Source: Phaeacidiphilus oryzae TH49 (GTDB taxonomy: Bacteria > Actinomycetota > Actinomycetes > Streptomycetales > Streptomycetaceae). From it: a stretch of 64,000 bases of DNA. The notes below the pieces were generated by a model, which saw only the letters and a list, made by a program, of their open reading frames with translations, ran no database searches and had not been told where the DNA came from. The stretch is taken from positions 1 through 64,000 of the forward strand of contig NZ_JQMQ01000005.1 in NCBI RefSeq assembly GCF_000744815.1, read 5' to 3'. Both the position numbers and the translations under genes were made by a program. Positions 46,070 through 54,282 of this stretch are shown here, one piece after another (position 1 is the first letter of the stretch; each line of letters opens with the position of its first letter).

Positions 46070-46861
46070 TTGTTGAGCTTCGGCAGCTACTACGAACCGG
46101 CGGGCGAGAACCGCTACAAGCCCACCTCGCACGCCGGGGGCGCCTGGGACCCGGAGGAGCTGCACTTCAGCCCGCTCGGCGGACTCGTCGTCCACGCGAT
46201 CGAGCGGTACCGGGCGGCGGAGCGGCCGGGCAGCCCGCTGGTGCTGGGCCGGATCAGCTACGACATCCTCGGGCGCCTGGCGCTCGAGGAGTGCGAGATC
46301 GCGGTCGAGACGCTGCGGCCGGGGCGCACCATCGAGCTGGTGGAGGCCGTGGTGCTGATCGGCGGCCGGGCCGCAGTCCGGGCCCGGGCCTGGTACCTCA
46401 GCACGGAGGACACGGAGGCGGTGGCCGGCGGCGCCGAGCCCCGGCTGCCCGCTCCGGAAACGCTGGAGAGCTGGGACCTGGGAGCGGTCTGGCCCGGCGG
46501 CTACATCGCCTCGCTGGACGTCCGGCCGGTCGGGCCGCCGCGGCCCGGCCGGACCACGGCGTGGGTGCGCAGCGGTCTCGACCTGGTCGCCGGGGAGCCC
46601 TGCAGCCCGCTGGCCTCCTTCGTGACGCTGATCGACACCGCCAACGGCATCGCCGTCCGCGAGTCGCCGACCGAGTGGATGTTCCCGAACCTCGACCTCA
46701 CCGTCCACCTCCACCGCTCCCCGGAGGGCGGGTGGACGGGACTGGAGACCACGGTGGCCTTCGGCCCCACCGGCCAGGGCATCACCAGCACGGTGCTCCA
46801 CGACGTCTCCGGCCCGGTCGGCCGCGCCGAGCAGATCCTCACCGTCCGCCCCGCGAACTGA
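46070..46861 (+). CDS. thioesterase-family (TesB-like double hot-dog) protein
   Basis: The product of about 263 residues reads as a hot-dog-fold acyl-CoA thioesterase, with two halves. The first contains HFSPLGGLVVHAIERYRAAE, and the second contains PLASFVTLIDTANGIA and WMFPNLDLTVHLHRSPEG. The acyl substrate is unknown. Start choice: TTG at 46070 has GAGAGG eight bases upstream; the GTG at 46052 lies before that site. Two hairpins follow the gene. Confidence 0.78.
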   Translation: MLSFGSYYEPAGENRYKPTSHAGGAWDPEELHFSPLGGLVVHAIERYRAAERPGSPLVLGRISYDILGRLALEECEIAVETLRPGRTIELVEAVVLIGGRAAVRARAWYLSTEDTEAVAGGAEPRLPAPETLESWDLGAVWPGGYIASLDVRPVGPPRPGRTTAWVRSGLDLVAGEPCSPLASFVTLIDTANGIAVRESPTEWMFPNLDLTVHLHRSPEGGWTGLETTVAFGPTGQGITSTVLHDVSGPVGRAEQILTVRPAN

Positions 46862-46901
46862 ACCGATCCGACCCCCTCCGCCCCGCACAGCTTCGCCGAA
46901 G

Positions 46902-46999
46902 CGCACCCGGGCGGGGCTCGGGTGCGGGCGGGACATGGCGGGCCTCGCCCGCACCCCAATGGAGCGGTCTGCGAGAAGCGACCGGTCCCCACCGGTCGC
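46902..46999. terminator. two hairpins between convergent genes
   Basis: CGCACCCG-N9-CGGGTGCG (46902-46926) and GCGACCGGT-CCCC-ACCGGTCGC (46978-46999) lie between the thioesterase gene and the minus-strand TetR gene. They probably end transcription from both sides. Confidence 0.6.
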
Positions 47000-47037
47000 A
47001 CGCTCTTCCTCCCCGCATTGCGCACATGTTTTCACGG

Positions 47038-47655
47038 CTAGAACACATTTGAGGAGGGGCGTGCAGCGCCGCGCCCACCTCGTCCAGGGGACGGCACGGC
47101 ACCTCGGACCAGCGCCCGGGCCAGTTCGGCGGTGTCCGAGAGGGTGTCGATCCGAAGCGGCCGGGTGGCGAGAACGCCCTCGTGGAGGACGAGAAGCCGG
47201 GTGGCGAGGGCGCCCGATTCCGGGCAGCCCGCCGCGTCCGCGAGCCCCCGGAACAGATCGCGCAGCCACAGCTTCTGGTCGACCGCGATCCGGTGGCCGG
47301 GATGGGCCGGATCCGGAAGCTCCGCGAGGGCGTTGACGAACGCGCAGCCCCGCCCGCTCCCCTCACCCCACTCCCGCAGCACCTCGAACGGCGCGGTGAC
47401 GGCCTCGACGGGATCCGCACAGCCCTCGACGGCGGCGCGGACCAGCGACCGCCACCGCTCGTCCCGCTCCGCGAGGTACGCCGCGACCAGCCGATCCTTG
47501 GAGCCGAACCGGTTGTACAGGGTCCGCTTCGTCACCCCCGACCGCTCGGCGATCAGGTCCACCCCCACCGCCGTGATCCCGCGTTCGTAGAACAGCTCCT
47601 CGGCGGCGAGCAGGATGCGTCGGCCGGCCGCCGACACGGGCCGTGACTCCGGCAT
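47038..47655 (-). CDS. TetR-family regulator of the divergent oxidoreductase
   Basis: The 205-residue protein has a TetR head (ILLAAEELFYERGITAVGVD, then LIAERSGVTKRTLYNRFGSK, about 13-57). It is divergent from a quinone-oxidoreductase-like gene, with a perfect palindrome between them. It likely represses both. The ligand could be an electrophile or quinone, by analogy with similar pairs. Confidence 0.88.
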   Translation of the reverse strand: MPESRPVSAAGRRILLAAEELFYERGITAVGVDLIAERSGVTKRTLYNRFGSKDRLVAAYLAERDERWRSLVRAAVEGCADPVEAVTAPFEVLREWGEGSGRGCAFVNALAELPDPAHPGHRIAVDQKLWLRDLFRGLADAAGCPESGALATRLLVLHEGVLATRPLRIDTLSDTAELARALVRGAVPSPGRGGRGAARPSSNVF

Positions 47656-47668
47656 CGGACACCCCCTT

Positions 47669-47709
47669 CACCGATCGGTGTAGCATGGCCAGAAGTTCAC
47701 AGATCAGTA
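47669..47709. promoter_or_regulatory. TetR operator pair
   Basis: CACCGATCGGTG (47669-47680) is a perfect 12-base palindrome. A second, degenerate copy, CACAGATCAGTA (47698-47709), matches 9 of 12 bases with centres 29 bases apart. Both lie in the 75-base gap between the TetR and oxidoreductase starts. Confidence 0.7.
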
Positions 47710-47730
47710 TACCTACCGGAGGTGCGGACG

Positions 47731-48780
47731 ATGACCACCGTCGAGACCATGCGCGCGATGCGGATCACCAGGCACGGAGGGCCGGAGGTCCTGGAGGCGG
47801 CGACGGTGCCCGTGCCCGCCCCCCAGGCCGGTGAGGTGCTGGTCCGGGTCGCCGCCGTGGCGCTCAACAACACCGACCTGTGGACCCGGGAGGGCGCCTA
47901 CGGAAACCCGGAGGACCCGCAGGCGCTGTCCGGCTGGCGCGGTCCGATCGACTTCCCCCGCGTCCAGGGCGCGGACGTCTCTGGCCGCGTCGCGGCGGTC
48001 GGCCCCGGCGTGGACGGGGACCTCGTCGGCCGCCGGGTGGTGGTCGACCCGGCGATCTACGACTCCGGCGGACCGGACGCCAACCCGGTGGGCCTGATGG
48101 GCAGCGAGCGTGACGGCGGCTACGCGGAGTATGTGACGGCGCCGGCCGAGCTCGTCCACGACATGACGGACTCCCCGCTGACGTTCGATCAACTCGCCGC
48201 GCTGCCCACCGCCTACGGCACCGCGCTGGGCATGATCGAGCGGGGACGTCTCCAGGATGGCGAGACCGCCCTGGTGACCGGCGCCTCCGGCGGGGTGGGT
48301 CTCGCACTGATCCAGATCGCCCGGGCCCGCGGCGCCCGGGTGATCGCCGTCAGCAGCGCGGCCAAGATCGAGGCGGTGCGCGAGGCGGGGGCGCACGAGG
48401 TCCTCGACCGCGCCCGGGACCTCGCGGGGCAGATCCGCGCGGCCGCACCGGAGGGCGTGGACGTCGCCCTCGACGTGGTCGCCGGCGACCTCCTCGCCGA
48501 CGGGCTGCCGCTGCTGCGCGAGGGCGGCCGATGGGTCGTCGCCGGCGCCCTCGGCGGCTACGGCGCGGCCTTCGACGTCCGCCGCCTCTACCTCCACAAC
48601 GCCCAGGTGATCGGCTCCGCGATGCACACCCCCCGGCACTTCGGACTGCTGATGGACCTCGCCAGGCGAGCCGCGATCCGGCCCGTCGTCTCCGCCGGCC
48701 TCCCTCTGGAGCGGGCCGCGGAGGCGCAGGAGGAGCTCGCCCGCAGGCGGCATGTGGGCAAGCTGGTCCTCCATCCGTGA
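47731..48780 (+). CDS. zinc-type alcohol dehydrogenase-like/quinone oxidoreductase
   Basis: The 349-residue MDR-family protein has a GroES-like N-domain (VRVAAVALNNTDLWTREGAY) and a Rossmann domain with TALVTGASGGVGLALIQIAR. No catalytic zinc cysteines are visible, so it is closer to quinone reductases using NADPH. GGAGG lies 8 bases before the ATG at 47731; the GTG at 47722 overlaps that site. It is controlled by the divergent TetR gene. Confidence 0.87.
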   Translation: MTTVETMRAMRITRHGGPEVLEAATVPVPAPQAGEVLVRVAAVALNNTDLWTREGAYGNPEDPQALSGWRGPIDFPRVQGADVSGRVAAVGPGVDGDLVGRRVVVDPAIYDSGGPDANPVGLMGSERDGGYAEYVTAPAELVHDMTDSPLTFDQLAALPTAYGTALGMIERGRLQDGETALVTGASGGVGLALIQIARARGARVIAVSSAAKIEAVREAGAHEVLDRARDLAGQIRAAAPEGVDVALDVVAGDLLADGLPLLREGGRWVVAGALGGYGAAFDVRRLYLHNAQVIGSAMHTPRHFGLLMDLARRAAIRPVVSAGLPLERAAEAQEELARRRHVGKLVLHP

Positions 48781-48823
48781 GGCCCCGCTCCGGTGAGGGT
48801 TGAGGCCCCGCTCCGGTGAGGGC
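48778..48823. repeat. 23-base tandem duplication over a stop codon
   Basis: A 23-base unit that begins with the oxidoreductase stop codon (TGAGGCCCCGCTCC...) is repeated once, with one base changed at the end. It carries the stop into the duplicate and fills the gap before the mycothione reductase. Confidence 0.7.
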
Positions 48824-48849
48824 CGGGTGTGGGCGGTGATACTGCTGGC

Positions 48850-50280
48850 ATGGAGCAGCATTTCGATCTCGTCGTGATCGGCTCGGGCTCGGGCAACTCG
48901 ATCGTCGACCACCGGTTCGCCGGACTGCGGGTGGCCCTCGTCGAGAAGGGGGTCGGCTCGCAGGACAGCTTCGGCGGCACCTGCCTGAACGTCGGGTGCA
49001 TCCCGACCAAGATGTTCGTCCACACCGCGGACGTGGCCCGCGGCGCGGAGCACGGCGCCCGGCTGGGCGTGGACCTGGAGCTGCGCGGCGTGGACTGGCC
49101 GGCCGTCCGGGACCGGATCTTCGGGCGCATCGACCCGATCGCCGAGGGCGGCGAGCGCTACCGCGCGGAGGGCAGCCGGCACGTCACCCTGTACCGGGGA
49201 ACCGCCTCGTTCATCGGCGAACGCCGGCTGCTGGTGCGGACGGCGGAGGGCGAGACCGTCCTCACCGCCGACCAGATCGTGGTCGCCGCGGGCAGCCGCC
49301 CGGTCCTGCCGGAGGTCCCCGGCCTGGACGAGTCGCTCGGCTTCCACACCAGCGACAGCATCATGCGGCTGGAGCGTCTGCCGCGCCGCCTGGCGGTCCT
49401 CGGCTCCGGCTTCGTCGGCGTCGAACTCGCCCACGTCTTCGCCTCGTTCGGCGTCGAGGTGACCGTGATCGCCCGCAGCGGCCTGCTGCTGCGGCACGAG
49501 GACACGGACATCGCCGAGCGGTTCACCGAGACGGCCCGGCGGCACTGGGACGTCCGGCTGGACCGCAAACTGGTCCGCGCCCGGCGGCAGGGCGAGACCG
49601 TCCTCCTCGACCTGGAGGGCCCGGCGGGCCAGGAGACGCTGGAGGCCGACACGCTGCTGGTCGCGGTCGGGCGCAGGCCCAACTCGGACCTGGTGGACGC
49701 GGTGGCCGGAGGCCTCGCCCTGCACCCCGACGGCCGGATCATGGTCGACGAGCGGCAGGCCACCTCGGTGCCCGGGGTGTGGGCACTCGGCGACATCTCC
49801 TCTCCCTGGCAGCTCAAGCACGTCGCCAACCTGGAGGCCCGGACCGTCGCCCACAACCTCCTCCACCCGGACGACCAGCGGACCTCCGACCACCGCTTCG
49901 TTCCCCACGCGGTCTTCACCGACCCCCGGATCGCCTCCGTCGGCCTGACCGAGCAGCAGGCCCGGGCCGACGGCGTACGGTACGTGGCGGCCACCCGCAG
50001 ATACGCCGACATCGCCTACGGCTGGGCGATGGAGGACACCACCGGCTTCGCCAAGGTGCTCGCCGACCCGGCCACCGGGCGACTGCTCGGCGCCCACATC
50101 ATCGGCCCCGAAGCGCCCACCCTGATCCAGCCGCTGGTGCAGGCGATGTCCTTCGGCCTGGACGCCCGCGCGATGGCCAGGGGCCAGTACTGGATCCACC
50201 CGGCGATGCCCGAACTCATCGAGAACGCCCTTCTCGGCCTGGAACTCGACCCCGACCCCGCCGATCCCGTCCGCGACTGA
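48850..50280 (+). CDS. mtr: mycothione reductase
   Basis: The 476-residue FAD/NADPH disulphide reductase has an N-terminal FAD fold (FDLVVIGSGSGNSIVDHRFA). Its redox pair is Cys45 and Cys50 (GGTCLNVGCIPTKM). An NADPH fold follows (LAVLGSGFVGVELAHVF), and the dimer-interface His lies in WIHPAMPELIENALLGL. It reduces mycothione, the oxidised form of the actinomycete thiol mycothiol. It is cytosolic, and no linked mycothiol biosynthesis gene is seen. Confidence 0.93.
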   Translation: MEQHFDLVVIGSGSGNSIVDHRFAGLRVALVEKGVGSQDSFGGTCLNVGCIPTKMFVHTADVARGAEHGARLGVDLELRGVDWPAVRDRIFGRIDPIAEGGERYRAEGSRHVTLYRGTASFIGERRLLVRTAEGETVLTADQIVVAAGSRPVLPEVPGLDESLGFHTSDSIMRLERLPRRLAVLGSGFVGVELAHVFASFGVEVTVIARSGLLLRHEDTDIAERFTETARRHWDVRLDRKLVRARRQGETVLLDLEGPAGQETLEADTLLVAVGRRPNSDLVDAVAGGLALHPDGRIMVDERQATSVPGVWALGDISSPWQLKHVANLEARTVAHNLLHPDDQRTSDHRFVPHAVFTDPRIASVGLTEQQARADGVRYVAATRRYADIAYGWAMEDTTGFAKVLADPATGRLLGAHIIGPEAPTLIQPLVQAMSFGLDARAMARGQYWIHPAMPELIENALLGLELDPDPADPVRD

Positions 50281-50303
50281 CCCCGGCCGCGACTGACCCC
50301 GTC
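50272..50303. repeat. 16-base tandem duplication over the mtr stop codon
   Basis: CGCGACTGACCCCGGC is followed by CGCGACTGACCCCGTC. The unit contains the mtr stop, so the stop is duplicated. The following stretch to 50473 shows no gene. Confidence 0.65.
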
Positions 50304-50473
50304 TGCGATCCCCGGGGCCCGGAGCAGGCAGCAGCGGGCAGCAGGGGGCGGGTGGGCGGCGCCGGACCGCCGGCCGGGGTGCCGGTGCGCCCCGCCTCCG
50401 GGCTCTCCGGCGGCGGGGCGCACCCGGCGCGCCTCGGCGGTGCGCCCGTGGTCGCGGGGGCCAGGCGCGGTGG

Positions 50474-50905
50474 TCAGACGCGGGCGGCCGGGCGGCGGCG
50501 GCCCAGGGCCAGTGCGGTGCCGATGCCGCCGAGGGCCAGCAGGGCGACGCCGCCGGCGACGTCGGCCGAGTCGACGCCCCGGGTGGCCCCGCCGACACCG
50601 GTGTGGACGGCGCCGCTGGGGGTGACCGGGCAGTCCCTGGCGGCGTCCGAGGTCGCCAGGTTGGCCGCGTTCTCCAGCATCGACAGGTTCTGCTGCTCCG
50701 CCGTCCCCGGGTGGCCGCCGGCGGCGACCTGCTGCTTGTAGGAGGCGAGCGCGGCCTGGTAGGCGGCCTCCGCCTTCTGCTCCATGGCGAGGGCGCGGGA
50801 GCAGCCCGCGCTGACGGCCGGAGCGGTCGCCGCCTGGGCGGGCACCGCGAACAGCACGCTGGCACCGATGACGGCGGAGCCGACGAGTACACGGACAGAA
50901 CGCAT
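50474..50905 (-). CDS. small surface protein beside a class F sortase
   Basis: The 143-residue precursor has a signal peptide (MRSVRVLVGSAVIGASVLFA, cleavage near AQA-AT), a helical Cys-bearing middle, then GAVHTGVGGATRG, a C-terminal hydrophobic segment (VAGGVALLALGGIGTALAL) and GRRRPAARV. The end has the layout of a sorting signal, with HTGVGG in place of LPxTG. AAAGGAA precedes the ATG. It is likely anchored or processed by the neighbouring sortase. Confidence 0.75.
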   Translation of the reverse strand: MRSVRVLVGSAVIGASVLFAVPAQAATAPAVSAGCSRALAMEQKAEAAYQAALASYKQQVAAGGHPGTAEQQNLSMLENAANLATSDAARDCPVTPSGAVHTGVGGATRGVDSADVAGGVALLALGGIGTALALGRRRPAARV

Positions 50906-51081
50906 GTCGTTCCTTTCAACGGCAGGAGGGCGGCGGTCGCGCCGCGGGAACTCCTGCACACCGCGCGGAACACTCCCCTCCGGGCTCGCGCCCGGCACCC
51001 GGCGGGCGGGCGGAACAGCGCGCCCCACCCCGTGTGCCCGGACGTTTCCGCAGCTCACCCGGGGCAAACGGGCGTTCGGGT

Positions 51082-51755
51082 TCATTGCCGGGAAATCACC
51101 CTTGCGGCCGTGAGGTGGGCGTAGACGACCACGTTGCCGAGGTAGCCGCTGGTCCGCGAGAAGCCGCCGCCGCAGGTGATCAGCCTCAACTCCGGCCGCG
51201 TGGCGGCGCCGTAGACCTTCGCCGAGGGGAACGCCGTCTTGGCATAGACCTCCACGGCGTCGACGGTGAAGACCGCCGTACGGCCGTCGGCGCGGGCGAC
51301 GTCGATGTGATCCCCCTTGTGGAGGGCCCCGAGGCCGTAGAAGACCGCCGGGCCGCGCTCGGTGTCGACGTGGCCGGCGATGACGGCGGTGCCGACCGAA
51401 CCGGGAGCCGTTCCGGCCGCGTACCAGCCCGCCAGGTTGCGGTCGCCGACCGGCGGCGCGGCCAGCGTCCGGTCCCGGTTCAGGGCGAGGCGGACGAGCG
51501 GCGCGGAGACGTGCAGCACGGGGATGACGATCCGTCTGGGCACAGACGGCGGCAAGGCGCCCGGACTGCTGGGCGCGGCAGGGGCCGGCGCGGCAGGCGC
51601 CGGCGAGGCGGGGCCGGGCTCGCCGCGCTGAACGCGTCCGCGCGGTCGGGCTGCGGCGGCGCATGGGTGGCCAGCCCCTCGTGGAGCAGCCACGCGCCGC
51701 TCAGCAGCGCCAGCGCCGGCAGCACGCCGGCCTTCGTCTTCGGGGCGATCGGCAC
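51082..51755 (-). pseudogene. class F sortase with frameshift after its membrane anchor
   Basis: A start at 51755 gives a membrane-anchor N-terminus: VLPALALLSGAWLLHEGL. About 45 codons in, near 51600-51640, the frame must change to continue into the sortase domain. That domain holds the catalytic residues His (AVIAGHVDTERG), Cys (LITCGGGFSR) and Arg (FSRTSGYLGN), and ends at 51082. A GTG at 51693 could start the domain without an anchor, which a sortase would not use. One missing base explains it. It is either a pseudogene or an assembly indel in a GC-rich tract. Confidence 0.75.
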
Positions 51756-51827
51756 AGCTGCGACTGATCCCCGCGGCGCCGCTGCGGCGAACCCTCCCGG
51801 CGCCGGTCTCCCGCTATCGGCCCACGG

Positions 51828-52499
51828 CTATCGCCCGGCCGTGATCCCGGCGAGGATGAGGTCGATCCCGGCGAGGAACTCCGCCCGGTCGTCGTGCCCG
51901 GGCAGTCGGTCGGCGATGCCCCGGACGAACGCGTACCGCCCGGGGTCGAGCTCCGCCCACTCGGCCGCGACCGCGCCGAGGAACGCACTGCGGTCGGTGC
52001 CGGGCTCCACCGCCCGGGCGTTCACCGCGTTCTGGCCGGCCACGCCGAGGATGTAGTTGAGCAGCGCGGAGGCCGCGGTGAACCGGGCGTGCTCGGGCAC
52101 GCCTAGCGCCTCCACCTGCCGTCCCAGGTGCTCGAAGACGCGCAGCAACGGCGGCTTCCAGGAGGCGCGGGCCAGTTGCGCGCCGGCCCAGGGGTGGGCG
52201 TCCAGGGCGTCGAAGACGCCGAGGGCGAGGGCGCGGACTGCCTCCGACGGGGCCGGGTCGGCGTCCTCCGCGGGGAGGGCGGCGAGCACCACGGACTCGG
52301 TGGCGGCCGCGAGGAGCTCCGCCTTGCCGGTGAGGTGCCAGTAGATCGCCCCCGGCCCGGTCGCGAGGCGCTCGGCCAGGGCGCGGAAGGTGAGTCCGCC
52401 CTCCCCCACCGTGTCGAGGAGTTCGACGGCGGCGCTGACGATCCGCTCCCGGGAGAGGGACCCCTGCCGTCGTTCCGGTCGGCGCGTGCTGCTTGGCAT
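51828..52499 (-). CDS. TetR-family regulator of the FAD monooxygenase
   Basis: The 223-residue protein has a TetR head (RERIVSAAVELLDTVGEGGL, then LAERLATGPGAIYWHLTGKA, about 17-62) and a C-terminal domain of the TetR_C type. It is divergent from an FAD monooxygenase gene. Three copies of a strong dyad fill the gap between them, so it almost certainly controls both genes. Confidence 0.9.
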   Translation of the reverse strand: MPSSTRRPERRQGSLSRERIVSAAVELLDTVGEGGLTFRALAERLATGPGAIYWHLTGKAELLAAATESVVLAALPAEDADPAPSEAVRALALGVFDALDAHPWAGAQLARASWKPPLLRVFEHLGRQVEALGVPEHARFTAASALLNYILGVAGQNAVNARAVEPGTDRSAFLGAVAAEWAELDPGRYAFVRGIADRLPGHDDRAEFLAGIDLILAGITAGR

Positions 52500-52518
52500 A
52501 CCCCCAGACTAGCAGCCA

Positions 52519-52592
52519 TGGAACATTGTTCCAGCTTGACAAGCCATGGAACGACGTTCCACTCTGGAGGCTCTGGAACGGCGTTCCAGAGC
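52519..52592. promoter_or_regulatory. triple TetR operator TGGAAC-N3-GTTCCA
   Basis: TGGAACATTGTTCCA (52519-52533), TGGAACGACGTTCCA (52547-52561) and TGGAACGGCGTTCCA (52574-52588) all have perfect 6-base arms. The third extends to 10-base arms (52570-52592). Centres are 28 and 27 bases apart. They fill the 110-base gap between the TetR and monooxygenase genes. Confidence 0.9.
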
Positions 52593-52609
52593 TATGAGAG
52601 GAGACCGCC

Positions 52610-53746
52610 ATGACCACCGACCCCACCCCCGTCACGATCATCGGCGCAGGCCTCGGCGGGCTGACCCTGGCCCGCGTCCTGCACGTCCATGGAATCCCGG
52701 CCGCCGTCTACGAGGCCGAGCCCTCCCCCGCCTCCCGCGCCCAGGGCGGGATGCTCGACATCCACCAGCGGACCGGCCAACGCGCCCTGGCCGCGGCCGG
52801 CCTGACCGAGGAGTTCCGCGCGCTCATCCTGGAGGGCCACGAGGCGACGCGGATCATGGACCGGGGCGGAACCGTCCTGCTGGACGAACCGGACGACGGC
52901 TCCCACCGGCGCCCCGAGGTCCAGCGCGGCGAACTGCGGCGGCTGCTGCTGGAATCCCTGCCGCCCGGCACCGTCCACTGGGGGCGCAAGGCCACCGGCG
53001 TCCGCCCGCTCGGCGCCGGCCGCCACGAGGTGGCCTTCGCCGACGGCGGCACCGTCGAGACCGGCCTGCTGGTCGGCGCAGACGGCGCCTGGTCGCGGGT
53101 CAGGCCGCTGCTCTCCGACGCGAGGCCCGGGTACCTCGGCCGGTCCTACGTCGAGTGCTACCTCTTCGACTCCGACAGCCGGCACCCGGCCGCCGCGAAG
53201 GCCGTCGGCGCCGGCTCGCTGACGGCCCTCGCCCCCGGCAAGGGCATCCAGGCGCACCGGGAGGCCGACGGGCGGCTGCACACCTATGTGGCGCTCTCCC
53301 GCGACCTGGACTGGTTCGCCGGCGTCGACTTCACCGACCCGGCCGCGGCCACCGCCCGGATCGTGCGCGAATTCGACGGCTGGGCGCCGGAGTTGACGGC
53401 ACTGATCACCGAGGCCGACACCGCACCCGTGCTGCGCCCGCTGCACGCCCTGCCGACCGGCCACCGGTGGGAGCGGGTGCCGGGCGTGACGCTGATCGGC
53501 GACGCCGCCCATCTCTCGGCCCCGAACGGCGAGGGCGCCAACCTCGCCATGTACGACGGCGCGGAGCTCGCCGAGGCCCTCGCCGCCCACTCCGACGCCC
53601 CCGAGCGCGCCCTCGCCGAGTACGAACGGGCCATGTTCCCCCGCAGCGCGAAGGCCGCGGCCGACGGCACCGAACTCCACGACCTGATGTTCGGCTCCGC
53701 CGCGCCCGAGAGCCTGGTCGCCATGTTCACCGGTCAGGCCGGCTGA
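52610..53746 (+). CDS. FAD-dependent monooxygenase, TetX/aromatic hydroxylase-like
   Basis: The 378-residue flavoprotein has the FAD motif PVTIIGAGLGGLTLARVLHV (residues 7-26), an NADPH/FAD-linked phrase (LLVGADGAWSRVRPLL), and VTLIGDAAHLSAPNGEGANL near the C-terminus. These are the three motifs of group A hydroxylases. Similar enzymes include tetracycline-modifying TetX. The substrate is unknown and is probably linked to the TetR effector. AGAGGAG precedes the ATG. Confidence 0.88.
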   Translation: MTTDPTPVTIIGAGLGGLTLARVLHVHGIPAAVYEAEPSPASRAQGGMLDIHQRTGQRALAAAGLTEEFRALILEGHEATRIMDRGGTVLLDEPDDGSHRRPEVQRGELRRLLLESLPPGTVHWGRKATGVRPLGAGRHEVAFADGGTVETGLLVGADGAWSRVRPLLSDARPGYLGRSYVECYLFDSDSRHPAAAKAVGAGSLTALAPGKGIQAHREADGRLHTYVALSRDLDWFAGVDFTDPAAATARIVREFDGWAPELTALITEADTAPVLRPLHALPTGHRWERVPGVTLIGDAAHLSAPNGEGANLAMYDGAELAEALAAHSDAPERALAEYERAMFPRSAKAAADGTELHDLMFGSAAPESLVAMFTGQAG

Positions 53747-53774
53747 CCGGCCCGACCGCCGCGGGGCCTCCGCC

Positions 53775-53981
53775 TCACTCCGCCGGCGTCCGCCCCGGCG
53801 ACCGGCGGGCGGCGAGGAGGGCGCAGGCCGCCAGCGGGATCCGCAGCGGCAGGCGGCCGTAGGCGAGCGCCCGGTGGGCGGAGGAGCGGTGCCGCCAGTC
53901 TCAGGCCGTCTGCACATTGGCCGGGAAGACCGCGGCGATCAGCGCGGCGCCGCTGGCATAGGTGTACGCACGGGCCGGCGT
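53775..53981 (-). pseudogene. DoxX-like membrane-protein relic
   Basis: The minus strand reads TPARAYTYASGAALIAAVFP, then ANVQTA, stop (53901-53903), and in the same frame DWRHRSSAHRALAYGRLPLR, then IPLAACALLAARRSPG. VFPANVQ followed by a DWR-type loop and YGRLPLRIP is typical of DoxX-like proteins. The N-terminal half is missing, about 35 residues between SGAA and LIAAVF are absent, and the TGA is premature. It is a decayed gene. Confidence 0.7.
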
Positions 53982-54024
53982 ACTTACCGATGGGTAGCCA
54001 TGCGAAGCGCAGGCGGAGAGTGCA

Positions 54025-54071
54025 GGCCCCGGGCTTCCGCGTCGAGGGGGGCGAGCGGAAGGCCCGGGGCC
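54025..54071. other. long GC-rich inverted repeat
   Basis: GGCCCCGGGCTTCCGC (54025-54040) pairs with GCGGAAGGCCCGGGGCC (54055-54071), with one bulged base and a 14-base loop. It lies in the 300-base gap between the DoxX relic and the next gene. It could be a terminator or a relic of a mobile end. The rest of the gap shows nothing. Confidence 0.5.
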
Positions 54072-54282
54072 TGGCGGGCCGTATGGGAGACGGCCTCGGC
54101 TCTCGCCTGTCCGGGGATACCGCGGCCAAACCCCGACCCCCCTTGACGGAGGGGGCAGTTGGGGCGCGGCGCCCGAACGGGTGAGTGTGCCGTACGGTGC
54201 CGCGGGCAGGCGGGGCACTGACCGGAAGGGCCGGCGGAGACCGTGCGGTCCACCGACGCAAGGAGACAGGGAGGCACCTGGC

